NCBI GenBank assembly: GCA_964556425.1
Contig: CAZKWC010000002.1
Coordinates: 39,506 to 103,505, forward strand
Direction: 5' to 3'
DNA length: 64,000 bases
From: JALQUL01 sp964556425
GTDB lineage: Bacteria > Pseudomonadota > Gammaproteobacteria > Burkholderiales > Burkholderiaceae_C
Shown in pieces: positions 33,648 through 43,588 of the stretch. The notes below the pieces were generated by a model. That model did not search any database. It had not been told where the DNA came from and saw nothing but the letters and a program-made list of their open reading frames with translations. How positions within the stretch are numbered: position 1 is the stretch's first letter; each line of letters opens with the position of its first letter. The translations under genes were made by a program, and so were the position numbers.

Positions 33648-36600
33648 CTATACTAATAAGGCATGCATTTCTTGAACCGAAATGACATCTAATTGATCCA
33701 TATGTTTCATACCTTGCACAGCCGCTTCTGCACCAGCAATAGTCGTGAAAGTAGTCACTCGAGCCAATAAAGCAGAAGTACGAATCGCACGTGAATCGGC
33801 AATGGCATTGCGGCGCTCTTCTACCGTGTTAATCACCATACAAATTTCATTGTTTTTAATGCGATCCACAATATGCGGACGGCCTTCAGTGACTTTATTA
33901 ACGACCTTACATTGAATGCCGGCGGCAGTAATAGCCGCTGCTGTTCCCTTGGTGGCAACAATCTCAAAACCTAAATCAATAAGGTCACGAGCGACTTCCA
34001 CTGCACGAGGTTTGTCAGAACCTTTCACCGTTAAAAATACGGTTTTAATAGCCGCATTAGGGCTAGGTAATAAGGTACCTGCACCCATTTGTGATTTGAT
34101 AAATGCTTCACCAAAAGTACGGCCAACACCCATTACTTCGCCGGTTGATTTCATCTCTGGGCCTAAAATAGTATCAACGCCAGGGAATTTAACAAATGGG
34201 AACACTGCCTCTTTAACACTGAAGTAAGGAGGATTAATTTCTTTAGTAATACCTTGCTCGGCTAAAGTTTTACCTACCATACAACGGGCTGCCACTTTGG
34301 CTAATTGCACACCTGTGGCCTTACTCACAAAAGGCACAGTACGTGAGGCACGTGGGTTGACCTCTAAAACATAAATGACATCTTTGCCATTAATATTTTG
34401 AATCGCAAACTGCACATTCATGAGGCCCACTACATTTAAGGCCTTGGCCATGGCAGCGGTTTGACGCTTGATTTCAGCCACTGTTTCGGCGGATAAGCTA
34501 TATGGCGGAATTGAACAGGCGGAGTCACCGCTGTGCACCCCAGCTTGCTCAATGTGCTCCATGACACCACCAATAAAGGTTGCGCCATCTTGACCATTGC
34601 GACCTGCTTCACGAATACAATCCACATCACATTCGATTGCATCATTTAAGAAACGATCGAGCAACACTGGAGAGTCGTGACTGACCTTGACCGCTTCACG
34701 CATATAACGCTCTAGGTCACGTTGCTCATGTACAATTTCCATGGCACGACCACCCAGCACATAACTTGGACGCACTACCAATGGATAACCTAAAGCAGAA
34801 GCTTTTTCAAGCGCTTCAGGTTCGGTGCGGGCAGTCGCATTAGGTGGTTGACGCAGACCTAATTCGTGGAGTAACTTTTGGAAACGCTCACGGTCTTCTG
34901 CCGCATCAATCATATCGGGGCTAGTACCAATAATTGGCACACCATTAGCCTCTAAGTCGAGTGCTAACTTAAGTGGAGTTTGACCACCATACTGCACAAT
35001 CACACCAGTAGGTTGTTCTTTATCGACGATTTCTAAAACATCTTCAAGTGTCAGAGGTTCAAAATACAGACGGTCTGAAGTGTCGTAATCGGTAGATACG
35101 GTTTCTGGATTGCAGTTCACCATAATGGTTTCATAACCATCTTCACGCATGGCTAAAGCCGCATGAACACAGCAATAATCAAACTCAATGCCTTGACCAA
35201 TACGGTTAGGACCACCACCTAAAACCATGATTTTTTCACGCTTAGTAGGAGCAGCTTCACACTCGGCACCCACTGTTTCGTAGGTGGAATATAAATAAGC
35301 AGTATTGGTAGAAAACTCTGCAGCGCAGGTGTCGACTCGTTTAAATACAGGACGAACACCCAACTCTAAACGACGCTCACGAATTTGGCTTGGAGTGGCT
35401 TTTAATTGACGTGCCAAACGACGATCGGAGAAACCTTTTTGCTTGAGTAAACGTAAAGTAGTGGCATCAAGTTGCTGCAATGGTGTTTTACCATTTTGAT
35501 CTTCAATGCGCTCTAACTCTAATTCAATTTTTACGATTTCTTCAATTTGTACCAAGAACCAAGGGTCAATTTTGGTGAGGTCAAATACTTCAGCCACACT
35601 CATACCCATGGCAAAAGCATCGCCTACATACCAGATACGCTCTGGGCCTGGCTCGCCTAATTCTTTTTCAAGTACTTCACGGTCTTGGGTTTTTTCATTC
35701 ATTCCGTCCACGCCGACTTCAAGGCCACGCAAGGCTTTTTGGAAGGACTCTTGGAAGGTGCGACCAATTGCCATGACTTCGCCCACAGATTTCATTTGAG
35801 TGGTTAAGCGGGAGTCGGCAGCTGGGAATTTTTCGAACGCAAAACGTGGAATTTTTGTGACAACATAGTCAATGCTTGGCTCGAAACTAGCAGGTGTTGC
35901 ACCACCGGTGATCTCATTTTTGAGTTCATCTAGTGTGTAGCCAATTGCCAATTTAGCCGCTACTTTAGCAATAGGGAAACCAGTTGCTTTAGAAGCCAAA
36001 GCGCTTGAACGTGAAACACGTGGATTCATCTCAATGACCACCATGCGGCCATCTTTTGGATTGATAGAGAACTGTACGTTAGAACCACCGGTATCAACAC
36101 CAATTTCACGCAGCACTGCTAAAGAAGCATTACGCATGATTTGATATTCTTTATCGGTGAGCGTTTGGGCTGGCGCTACGGTAATGGAGTCACCAGTATG
36201 AACACCCATTGGATCTAAATTTTCAATGGAGCACACAATAATACAGTTGTCAGCGCGGTCACGCACCACTTCCATTTCATACTCTTTCCAACCTAATAAT
36301 GACTCTTCAATTAAGAGCTCATGGGTAGGAGAGGCCTCTAAACCACGTTTACAAATAACTTCAAATTCTTCTGAGTTATAGGCAATACCACCACCTGTTC
36401 CACCCAAGGTAAAACTCGGGCGAATTACGGTTGGGAAACCCATTTGTTTTTGTACTGTCCAGGCTTCATCCATGCTGTGCGCAATACCAGAGCGGGCTGA
36501 TCCCAAACCAATTTTGGTCATGGCATCTTTAAACTTAAAGCGGTCTTCAGCTTTATCAATGGCTTCTGGTGTGGCACCAATCAGTTCAACACCATGTTTT

Positions 36601-36926
36601 TCTAGCACACCGTTGCGCCATAAGTCGAGCGCACAATTGAGTGCAGTTTGTCCACCCATGGTGGGCAAAATCGCATCCGGTTTTTCTTTGGCAATAATTT
36701 TTTCTACAGTTTGCCAAGTAATTGGCTCAATATAGGTGACATCAGCTGTCGCAGGGTCAGTCATGATAGTAGCAGGGTTGCTATTAATCAAAATGACTTT
36801 ATAGCCCTCTTCACGCAAGGCTTTACAAGCTTGAACACCAGAGTAATCAAACTCACAGGCTTGACCGATTACAATCGGACCCGCACCTAAAATCAATATA
36901 CTTTTAAGGTCTGTACGTTTTGGCAT
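33648..36926 (-). CDS. carB: Carbamoyl-phosphate synthase large subunit
   Basis: 1092 aa. Makes carbamoyl phosphate for pyrimidines and arginine from bicarbonate, ammonia (channelled from CarA) and two ATP. Two homologous ATP-grasp halves are visible: the first opens with LILGAGPIVIGQACEFDYSG and the second with VLGGGPNRIGQGIEFDYCC. An MGS-like allosteric domain forms the C-terminus (residues ~950-1092). Start ATG at 36926 with GAAG upstream. The 290-bp spacer from carA contains overlapping hairpins right before the start, hinting at control of the carA:carB ratio. Confidence 0.97.
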   Translation of the reverse strand: MPKRTDLKSILILGAGPIVIGQACEFDYSGVQACKALREEGYKVILINSNPATIMTDPATADVTYIEPITWQTVEKIIAKEKPDAILPTMGGQTALNCALDLWRNGVLEKHGVELIGATPEAIDKAEDRFKFKDAMTKIGLGSARSGIAHSMDEAWTVQKQMGFPTVIRPSFTLGGTGGGIAYNSEEFEVICKRGLEASPTHELLIEESLLGWKEYEMEVVRDRADNCIIVCSIENLDPMGVHTGDSITVAPAQTLTDKEYQIMRNASLAVLREIGVDTGGSNVQFSINPKDGRMVVIEMNPRVSRSSALASKATGFPIAKVAAKLAIGYTLDELKNEITGGATPASFEPSIDYVVTKIPRFAFEKFPAADSRLTTQMKSVGEVMAIGRTFQESFQKALRGLEVGVDGMNEKTQDREVLEKELGEPGPERIWYVGDAFAMGMSVAEVFDLTKIDPWFLVQIEEIVKIELELERIEDQNGKTPLQQLDATTLRLLKQKGFSDRRLARQLKATPSQIRERRLELGVRPVFKRVDTCAAEFSTNTAYLYSTYETVGAECEAAPTKREKIMVLGGGPNRIGQGIEFDYCCVHAALAMREDGYETIMVNCNPETVSTDYDTSDRLYFEPLTLEDVLEIVDKEQPTGVIVQYGGQTPLKLALDLEANGVPIIGTSPDMIDAAEDRERFQKLLHELGLRQPPNATARTEPEALEKASALGYPLVVRPSYVLGGRAMEIVHEQRDLERYMREAVKVSHDSPVLLDRFLNDAIECDVDCIREAGRNGQDGATFIGGVMEHIEQAGVHSGDSACSIPPYSLSAETVAEIKRQTAAMAKALNVVGLMNVQFAIQNINGKDVIYVLEVNPRASRTVPFVSKATGVQLAKVAARCMVGKTLAEQGITKEINPPYFSVKEAVFPFVKFPGVDTILGPEMKSTGEVMGVGRTFGEAFIKSQMGAGTLLPSPNAAIKTVFLTVKGSDKPRAVEVARDLIDLGFEIVATKGTAAAITAAGIQCKVVNKVTEGRPHIVDRIKNNEICMVINTVEERRNAIADSRAIRTSALLARVTTFTTIAGAEAAVQGMKHMDQLDVISVQEMHALLV

Positions 36927-36941
36927 AATTTACTTCTTCTT

Positions 36942-36972
36942 CATGCAAACGGTTGCATGATTGCAACCGTTT
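36942..36972 (-). promoter_or_regulatory. Two mutually exclusive hairpins just upstream of carB
   Basis: Two perfect stems share bases. AAACGGTTGC (36947-36956) pairs with GCAACCGTTT (36963-36972), loop 6 nt. CATGCAA (36942-36948) pairs with TTGCATG (36953-36959), loop 4 nt. Both cannot form at once, and the second ends about 15 nt before the carB ATG, next to its ribosome-binding site. Such an arrangement can switch translation; the trigger is unknown. Confidence 0.55.
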
Positions 36973-37216
36973 TGGTTTAGCTTAGGACTAAGTGACCCAT
37001 CAGCATTTTGCTTTATTTTTTTCTGTATCGAAGATAAGAAAAATAGGAACTTAGTGGTTAATTGTTTTGGGTCATGCCTCAAAAAACAACCCACTCTGTG
37101 GCAAGCCAAATTTTTAATCGTATCGATTAAAACAGAGGGGGTTGGAGGGCATTTCATGAACATGATGCGTGGTTTGTTGGTTTTATTCAATCTTCAAACA
37201 TCATGTTGCATGCATC

Positions 37217-38401
37217 TTAAGATTTTGCTGTTTTCATAAGATCAATAAAATGATCAAATAAATAAGCGACATCATGAGGGCCAGGTGAGGCTTCCGGATG
37301 ACCTTGGAAACAGAAAGCGGGCTTATCGGTACGGGCTAAACCTTGAACTGTTCCATCAAATAAACTCGTATGAGTTACTCTTAGATTGGCAGGTAGTGTG
37401 CTAGCATCCACTGCAAAACCATGGTTTTGGCTAGTAATACAGACTCGTCCAGTATCATGATCTTTAACAGGGTGGTTAGCACCGTGATGACCAAACTTCA
37501 TTTTAAAGGTAGCTGCACCGCTGGCCAAAGCCATAATTTGATGGCCCAAACAAATACCAAAGGTTGGAATACCTTTTTCAATGATGGCTTGAGTAGCTGC
37601 AATAGCGTAATCACAAGGTTGTGGGTCGCCAGGGCCATTCGATAAAAACACACCATTAGGCGACAAGGCCAAAATGTCTTGAGCAGATGTTTTGGCAGGA
37701 ACCACAGTGACTTTACAACCACGCTGGGCAAGCATACGCAAAATATTGCTTTTGACACCAAAATCGAGGGCCACCACATGATATTGTGATGCTGCAGCCT
37801 GACCATAAGAAGGTTGATTGTTTTCATCAAACAAACGCCATTCGGTTTCGGTCCAAACATGAGACTTTTCACAAGTCACGGTTTGCGCTAAATCGAGGCC
37901 TGCCATATTGGGCGCCGCTTTGGCTAACTCAATGGCTTTAGCGATTTGTTCTGGCGAAACCGTTTGTCCGACTTCAACAGCCAAAATACAACCATTTTGT
38001 GCACCATGCTCACGCAGGTGACGGGTTAGCATACGGGTGTCGAGTTCGGCAATGGCCACTATGTTTTGACTCTTTAAATATTGATCTAAGGTCATGTTAG
38101 ATCTGAAATTAGAGGCAATTAATGGCAAATTTTTAATGATTAAACCAGCCGCATGAATGCGACTTGATTCTACGTCCTGGGCATTAACACCATAATTTCC
38201 GATATGCGGGTAAGTGAGTGTGACGATTTGCTGACAATAGCTAGGATCGGTCAAAATCTCTTGATAGCCGGTCATAGAGGTATTAAATACCACTTCACCA
38301 ACTGTTTGGCCCACAGCGCCGATTGAAACGCCAGAAAAAATGGTGCCATCTGCCAGAGCAAGTACAGCGTTAGGAATGCTTCCCTGAAGAGACAAAAGCA
38401 C
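37217..38401 (-). CDS. carA: Carbamoyl-phosphate synthase small (glutaminase) subunit
   Basis: 394 aa. Hydrolyses glutamine and delivers ammonia to CarB. N-terminal CPSase domain (VGEVVFNTSMTGYQEILTDPSY) and a C-terminal class-I glutamine amidotransferase domain with nucleophile Cys in GICLGHQ and the His-Glu pair in FQGHPEASPGPHD. The start is GTG at 38401 with GGAG 6 nt upstream. The carA-carB spacer (290 bp) is unusually long and holds no supported gene. Confidence 0.96.
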   Translation of the reverse strand: MLLSLQGSIPNAVLALADGTIFSGVSIGAVGQTVGEVVFNTSMTGYQEILTDPSYCQQIVTLTYPHIGNYGVNAQDVESSRIHAAGLIIKNLPLIASNFRSNMTLDQYLKSQNIVAIAELDTRMLTRHLREHGAQNGCILAVEVGQTVSPEQIAKAIELAKAAPNMAGLDLAQTVTCEKSHVWTETEWRLFDENNQPSYGQAAASQYHVVALDFGVKSNILRMLAQRGCKVTVVPAKTSAQDILALSPNGVFLSNGPGDPQPCDYAIAATQAIIEKGIPTFGICLGHQIMALASGAATFKMKFGHHGANHPVKDHDTGRVCITSQNHGFAVDASTLPANLRVTHTSLFDGTVQGLARTDKPAFCFQGHPEASPGPHDVAYLFDHFIDLMKTAKS

Positions 38402-38519
38402 TGGGATCTCCGATAGATGGTCGGATACGCCCGAGCGAATTCAAGGATTAACTCTGAGGATAGAAAAACAGAGGGGAAATTGAACTGTACTAGGCGTACC
38501 GGGGTTGAAACTGACCTTC

Positions 38520-38525
38520 ATTATA
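38520..38525 (-). promoter_or_regulatory. Consensus -10 element upstream of carA
   Basis: A perfect TATAAT on the minus strand about 120 nt before the carA start. No good TTGACA at 16-18 nt; candidates are only T-rich. It may be the carA promoter with a ~110-nt leader. Such distance leaves room for pyrimidine or arginine control, which I cannot demonstrate. Confidence 0.45.
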
Positions 38526-38610
38526 ACCTAAGGAAGCACCGCAAAATTTAGCACCCCTAGAAATAATCAGATTCAAAACTCAAGGCGTAAAAACTGCAAC
38601 ACTTTAAGAC

Positions 38611-39390
38611 TTAGTTTTGATGGAGACTAGACGCAAACAAACAAATAGAGGCCGCGGCTGCTACATTTAATGATTCTTCCCCGCCAGGCTGATTGATTCT
38701 TAATTTTTGAGTGGCCATTTGTTCTAATGCAGCTTGAACCCCCTGCCCCTCATGACCTAAAACCCAAGCACAAGGCCACGGCAAATGGGTTTTACCCACA
38801 AAACTCCCCTCATGCGAACTAGTAGCGAGCAAGGGAACTTTTAACATGGATATATCCTCTACTGATTTCCCTTCAATTAAAGTCAGAGCAAAATGAGCAC
38901 CCATGCTAGAGCGCAAAACCTTGGGGCTCCATAAAGCACAGCTGCCTTTAATACTAATAATTTGTTGAAAACCAAATGCACTCGCACTACGCAAAATCGA
39001 ACCAACATTGCCAGGGTCTTGTAGTCGGTCTAAGACTACGGTAGCTGCGAGTGGATTAATTTCGGGGTTGAGGGGTAGATCAATCAAATAGGCAACACTA
39101 GCCGGAGACGGCAGACTACTTAACTCTTGCCATAATTTATCGGCTAATAACAAGGTAGTGGGGGCCGTAGGCAAACCAAACTCGCGTAATTTAGAAAGGC
39201 CTAAAGCATTGACCACCATAGTGCTAGGTTGCAAACCACGGGTAATAGCAGCACGGCATAAGTGGTCACCCTCCAACCAAATTTTGCCTAGTTTTCTGGA
39301 AGCGATATTGTCTTGTGCGAGCTTTTTAAGCTCTAAAAATCGAGGATTGGTTTTCGATTGGATATCTATTAAGGTGGGACTTGCATTCAT
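38611..39390 (-). CDS. TrmH/SpoU-family RNA 2'-O-methyltransferase
   Basis: 259 aa SPOUT-class methyltransferase. The N-terminal substrate-binding region (residues ~1-95) precedes the knotted SAM domain with motif 1 VVLDRLQDPGNVGSILRSASAFG, motif 2 WVLGHEGQGV and motif 3 LRINQPGGEESLNVAAAASICL. Methylates ribose in rRNA or tRNA; the specific target cannot be told from sequence alone. Last gene of the envelope block, 32 bp downstream of rnhB. Confidence 0.9.
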   Translation of the reverse strand: MNASPTLIDIQSKTNPRFLELKKLAQDNIASRKLGKIWLEGDHLCRAAITRGLQPSTMVVNALGLSKLREFGLPTAPTTLLLADKLWQELSSLPSPASVAYLIDLPLNPEINPLAATVVLDRLQDPGNVGSILRSASAFGFQQIISIKGSCALWSPKVLRSSMGAHFALTLIEGKSVEDISMLKVPLLATSSHEGSFVGKTHLPWPCAWVLGHEGQGVQAALEQMATQKLRINQPGGEESLNVAAAASICLFASSLHQN

Positions 39391-39421
39391 TTTTTAGCAA
39401 CTTTAAAAATAGAGGGTATAA

Positions 39422-40093
39422 CTAAGTAGAAGTAGCCGATAAATTTTCGAGCGCAAGTCGGACAGGGGCAAATGACATCCTATGCTCTTTACATGGGCCA
39501 TGCAATTGCAGGGCTGCTAAATGTTGAGCGGTGCCATAACCTTTATGCTTTGCAAAACCGTATTGAGGAAATTCTAAATCTAACTCTTTGCACCATCTGT
39601 CACGGGTAACTTTAGCCACTATTGAGGCAGCCGAAATACTTTGAATTTTCTGATCACCTTTGATAATAGCTTGTGCCGCACAGTCCAATAAAGGCAAACG
39701 ATTACCATCTATTAAAACTAATTTTGGTTTGAGCCTTAAGCCCTTAACTGCTCTTTGCATCGCAAGCATGGTAGCTTGCAAAATGTTCAAGTCATCAATT
39801 TCTTGCACGCTAGCTTGTGCAATAGATAAACAAAGCGCCTTATCCATAATCTCATTAAACAATTGTTCACGGCGCTTTTCTGTTAACAATTTAGAATCAG
39901 CAAGTCCCAAAATAGGTTTATCTGGGTCTAATATAACCGCGCAAGTGACCACTGGGCCCATTAGCGTACCACGCCCTACCTCATCAACTCCCGCCACCAA
40001 ACTGTTGGGCAATGCCTCGTGAATGGGTAACTCAATTTGCTGGTTATTAAGCGATTTTTTAAACGATTTTTTTTTACTTATGACTTCAGGCAT
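39422..40093 (-). CDS. rnhB: Ribonuclease HII
   Basis: 223 aa. Removes RNA from RNA:DNA hybrids and single misincorporated ribonucleotides. GVDEVGRGTLMGPVV holds the metal ligands Asp37/Glu38; further acidic positions in LGLADSKLLTEKRRE and LIDGNRLP; C-terminal KHKGYGTAQHLAALQLHGPCKEHRMSF in part is typical. A ~25-residue basic N-terminal tail is extra. Lies 18 bp after lpxB. Confidence 0.95.
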   Translation of the reverse strand: MPEVISKKKSFKKSLNNQQIELPIHEALPNSLVAGVDEVGRGTLMGPVVTCAVILDPDKPILGLADSKLLTEKRREQLFNEIMDKALCLSIAQASVQEIDDLNILQATMLAMQRAVKGLRLKPKLVLIDGNRLPLLDCAAQAIIKGDQKIQSISAASIVAKVTRDRWCKELDLEFPQYGFAKHKGYGTAQHLAALQLHGPCKEHRMSFAPVRLALENLSATST

Positions 40094-40111
40094 GATGGTG
40101 AAATAGGCTCA

Positions 40112-41272
40112 TTAAGTTGTCTTAAGAACTTGTTTGACAGCTTCTATCACCAAGGAAGAGGTTTCTTGTTGAAGTGATTGATGCAAGTGCAGTAGTTTAT
40201 CTTTTAATTGGCGCACTGCATCAGGATTATCCAACCATTTTTCAATTTCATTGGCCACAGCACTGGCAGTCGCTTGATCTTGAATGAGTTCTGGCACAAT
40301 AAAATCTTGGCTCAAAATATTGGGCAAGCCCACCCATGGTTGCAGCTTCATGCGTTTCATGAGCCAATAAGATATTGCGCCTAATTTATAAGCTATGACC
40401 ATAGGGCATTTAAATAATGCAGCCTCTAGGGTAGCAGTTCCGCTTGCCACCATTACGGCATTGGCTGCTGCTAATGCGGTGTGGGATTGACCCTCAAGAA
40501 GTTGCACAACGCCCTCTAATTGCTGCGCTTGCAATTGCAACTCGATGGCTTGCCTACGGCCCGGAGCGCAAGGCAATATAAATTTTAAATGTGGACGACT
40601 TTTATGCAATAAAGCAACTGCTTGTAGAAAAATAGGACCAATTAAGTCTATTTCGGATTTTCGGCTACCAGGCAAAACGGCGACCACTTGATCTAATAAA
40701 TCAAGCCCAAGCAATTGTCTAGCTTTTGTCTGATCAGGATGAATTTCAATACTACTGGCCAAAGGGTGACCAATAAAAGTGGCGTTAATACCATGGGGTT
40801 TTAACAAAGCGGGTTCAAACGGAAACAAGCACAAAACATGATCGGCTACTTGCTTTAACTCATGCACTCGATTGGGCCGCCAAGCCCAAATAGACGGGCA
40901 AACCAAATGAATCGTTTTAATACCCGATTGCCGCAATTTTTTTTCAAGTCCAAAATTAAAATCTGGGGCATCTACTCCCATAAATAATTGTGGCGGTGAG
41001 GCGATACACTGATCAGCCAATTGATTACGGATTTTTAATAAAGATCTGTACACCTTTAAAGCATCTAGATAGCCAAAAACAGAGAGTTTTTCGCTAGGCC
41101 ATTGGGCCTCAAAACCTTGGGCAATCATTTTGGGACCACCAATTCCAGAGGCTGTCAAATGAGGCCATTCTTTTTGAAGGGCAGTTAAGACTTGCGCTGC
41201 TAATAAATCGCCCGAAGCCTCGCCTGCCACCATGGCAATATTAAATGGAGTTTTTTCAAGGTGAGGGCTCAT
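40112..41272 (-). CDS. lpxB: Lipid-A-disaccharide synthase
   Basis: 386 aa GT19 glycosyltransferase. Joins 2,3-diacylglucosamine-1-phosphate and UDP-2,3-diacylglucosamine. Motifs: MVAGEASGDLLAAQVL, GIGGPKMIAQG, SIWAWRPNRV, LPGSRKSEI, GTATLEAAL. Follows lpxA by 16 bp in the lpxD-fabZ-lpxA-lpxB order. Confidence 0.96.
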   Translation of the reverse strand: MSPHLEKTPFNIAMVAGEASGDLLAAQVLTALQKEWPHLTASGIGGPKMIAQGFEAQWPSEKLSVFGYLDALKVYRSLLKIRNQLADQCIASPPQLFMGVDAPDFNFGLEKKLRQSGIKTIHLVCPSIWAWRPNRVHELKQVADHVLCLFPFEPALLKPHGINATFIGHPLASSIEIHPDQTKARQLLGLDLLDQVVAVLPGSRKSEIDLIGPIFLQAVALLHKSRPHLKFILPCAPGRRQAIELQLQAQQLEGVVQLLEGQSHTALAAANAVMVASGTATLEAALFKCPMVIAYKLGAISYWLMKRMKLQPWVGLPNILSQDFIVPELIQDQATASAVANEIEKWLDNPDAVRQLKDKLLHLHQSLQQETSSLVIEAVKQVLKTT

Positions 41273-41288
41273 AAAAAGGAATTAAATC

Positions 41289-42092
41289 TTAACGAGCAAT
41301 GCCGCGCGAGCTTTTACCAATAAAGTCAGTTAACAACTGAATATCTTGAAAAAAGTAATTCGATGAGTCATTTTGATAAGGACTTTTTAATGCTTCTAAT
41401 TGTTCAAGAGCGGATACCAAAGTCAAACCACGTCTAAAAATAATTCTGTATGCCTCTTTAATATTGGCAATTCTTTCAGGACTAAAACCTCGGCGTTTTA
41501 AACCTTCTGCATTAAGACCACGCAAGCCTAATGGATTACCATCAGCCATTACAAAAGGCGCCACGTCTTGGGTAACTGCACTTGCAAAGCCCAACATAGC
41601 GTGAGCACCCACCTTGACAAATTGGTGAATTCCACTTAAACCGCCCACAATGACCCAATCGCCCAAATGCACATGACCACCTAAAGTGGCGTTATTGGCA
41701 AGAATGGTGTGGCTTCCTACATGGCAATCGTGGGCAATATGCACGTAAGCCATAATCCAGTTGTCGTTACCAAGTGACGTGACACCACCATCTTGAGCAG
41801 TACCGGTATTAAAAGTACAAAACTCACGGATGGTGTTATTGTTACCAATCACCAACTTTGTGGGTTCACCACGATATTTTTTGTCTTGAGGCGCTGCACC
41901 AATTGAGTTGAACTGAAAAATTTGATTGTGATTGCCAATTTCAGTAAAGCCTGAAATAACACAATGAGCACCAATTTTTGTACCGCTACCAATTTTTACG
42001 TTAGGACCTATTACTGTATAGGGCCCAACTTCAACATCTTCAGCCAATTGCGCAGCATCATCCACCAAGGCCGTTTTATGAATGAATGTCAT
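41289..42092 (-). CDS. lpxA: UDP-N-acetylglucosamine O-acyltransferase
   Basis: 267 aa. First step of lipid A synthesis, transfer of a 3-hydroxyacyl chain from ACP. Left-handed beta-helix of hexapeptide repeats through about residue 190, with the catalytic His in AYVHIAHDCHVGSHTI, then the helical C-terminus (GLKRRGFSPERIANIKEAYR). Trimeric cytosolic enzyme. 32-bp spacer after fabZ. Confidence 0.96.
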   Translation of the reverse strand: MTFIHKTALVDDAAQLAEDVEVGPYTVIGPNVKIGSGTKIGAHCVISGFTEIGNHNQIFQFNSIGAAPQDKKYRGEPTKLVIGNNNTIREFCTFNTGTAQDGGVTSLGNDNWIMAYVHIAHDCHVGSHTILANNATLGGHVHLGDWVIVGGLSGIHQFVKVGAHAMLGFASAVTQDVAPFVMADGNPLGLRGLNAEGLKRRGFSPERIANIKEAYRIIFRRGLTLVSALEQLEALKSPYQNDSSNYFFQDIQLLTDFIGKSSRGIAR

Positions 42093-42124
42093 AAATGTGT
42101 GGAGCCAGGGCTCGAATTTAAATT

Positions 42125-42571
42125 TTAAACTTCATCTAATGTGCGAATAGTGCACATAATTTCTGCTTCAGTTACGACGTTTCCATCAACTGATGCGTGA
42201 CCTTTAAAGCGCCACATACCAGATCGTACTCGGTCAACTGCCATTTCTAATATGAGTTGATCACCAGGTTCGACGGGGCGTTTAAAACGTACGCCATCAA
42301 TGCCGGCAAAATAAAACATAGTTTTTTTATCTGGCGTAATACCTAGGGTATCAAAACCTAATAATGCAGCCGATTGAGCCAAAGCCTCAAGAATAAGGAC
42401 ACCAGGCATTACTGGGCGGTGCGGAAAATGACCTACAAAATAAGGCTCGTTAATTGAGACATTTTTAAGGGCTTTAATACGAACACCCTTTTCAATCTCA
42501 ATCACTCTATCGACCAAAACAAAGGGATAGCGATGAGGAAGTTGTTTAAGAATTTGGTGAATATCCATCAT
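42125..42571 (-). CDS. fabZ: 3-hydroxyacyl-[ACP] dehydratase
   Basis: 148 aa. Hot-dog-fold dehydratase of fatty acid elongation. Active-site His48 and Glu62 in YFVGHFPHRPVMPGVLILEALAQ. Start overlaps the lpxD stop by 4 bp (ATGA), giving translational coupling of lipid A and fatty acid synthesis. Confidence 0.96.
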   Translation of the reverse strand: MMDIHQILKQLPHRYPFVLVDRVIEIEKGVRIKALKNVSINEPYFVGHFPHRPVMPGVLILEALAQSAALLGFDTLGITPDKKTMFYFAGIDGVRFKRPVEPGDQLILEMAVDRVRSGMWRFKGHASVDGNVVTEAEIMCTIRTLDEV

Positions 42572-43578
42572 GATTGACTATCCTCATTAATACGTTGTTC
42601 CAATATTTTCACTTGCTCCTGCAAATGATTCAATTTCTTTAATGCTACCGCATTTTTTTCCCAATTGACGTGGGTATCAATGGGAAAAAATCCGGTGTAT
42701 TGGCCTGGCACTGGAATGGATTTTATAACTGTAGAAACTGCCGAAATATGAACATGGTCTGCTACTTCTAAATGACCTGCCACATTACTAGCTCCTGCTA
42801 CAGTGCAATAAGCACCAATTTTTGCACTACCGGCAATTCCAACACAAGCTGCCATTGCACTATTTTTACCAATTTGAGCGTTATGCCCGATTTGTATAAG
42901 ATTGTCTAGTTTAACCCCATCTGCGATGACAGTATCACCTAGAGCACCTCTATCGACACAAGTATTAGCACCAATTTCTACATTATTACCAATTCGAACA
43001 GCACCTAGCTGTTCAATTTTAACCCATTCTAGCGAGTTTGGATCTCGATTAAGAGCAAAACCAAAACCATCTGCACCGACAACCACACCAGGGTGCAAGA
43101 TACAGTGATCACCTATATGACAACCATAACTTACTGTTACCCTTGATTTTAAAACGGTAAAAGCACCTATGCTGGCGCCCTCTTCTACCACTGAAAAAGC
43201 ACCTATGCTAGCAGTAGGATGAATAATTGCATTGGGATGCACATAAGCTTGTGGATGAACACCAGAAGCAATATGTCCTACCGTCTGTTTCTTTTTCCAT
43301 ATTTGACTAAGCTTGGCATAATACAAATACGGATCTTTAGTCACTATTGTTGCACCACGTGCTACTGCTTGCTCCCTTGCAGACTCACCCACGATCACAC
43401 AAGCAGCCTTACACATATAAAGCTGCTTACGGTATTTTGGATTACTTAAAAAGCTTATAGAGTCAGGACCAGCAGACTCTAAAGGCAAAATTGAAGAAAT
43501 AACAAGTTGGGGATCTCCGATAAGATCACCGCCTAATTGTTCTTGAATTTCACCTAAAGTGAGTGTAGTTAAAATCAA
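42568..43578 (-). CDS. lpxD: UDP-3-O-(3-hydroxyacyl)glucosamine N-acyltransferase
   Basis: 336 aa. Third lipid A step. N-terminal uridine-binding domain (residues ~1-100) followed by a long hexapeptide-repeat beta-helix (HPTASIGAFSVVEEGASIGAFTV..., GVVVGADGFGFALNRD, IQIGHNAQIGKNSAMAA with the catalytic His) and a C-terminal helix LKKLNHLQEQVKILEQRI. 10 bp downstream of skp. Confidence 0.96.
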   Translation of the reverse strand: MILTTLTLGEIQEQLGGDLIGDPQLVISSILPLESAGPDSISFLSNPKYRKQLYMCKAACVIVGESAREQAVARGATIVTKDPYLYYAKLSQIWKKKQTVGHIASGVHPQAYVHPNAIIHPTASIGAFSVVEEGASIGAFTVLKSRVTVSYGCHIGDHCILHPGVVVGADGFGFALNRDPNSLEWVKIEQLGAVRIGNNVEIGANTCVDRGALGDTVIADGVKLDNLIQIGHNAQIGKNSAMAACVGIAGSAKIGAYCTVAGASNVAGHLEVADHVHISAVSTVIKSIPVPGQYTGFFPIDTHVNWEKNAVALKKLNHLQEQVKILEQRINEDSQS

Positions 43579-43588
43579 TTGAATAGGA

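Noticed and set aside
36930..37190. Open frames on both strands in the carA-carB spacer.
   Set aside because: They run through the hairpin region, lack ribosome-binding sites and show no family resemblance.
42095..42120. GGCTCGAATTT-like segment that resembles a tRNA T-arm.
   Set aside because: No acceptor or anticodon arms can be built around it.
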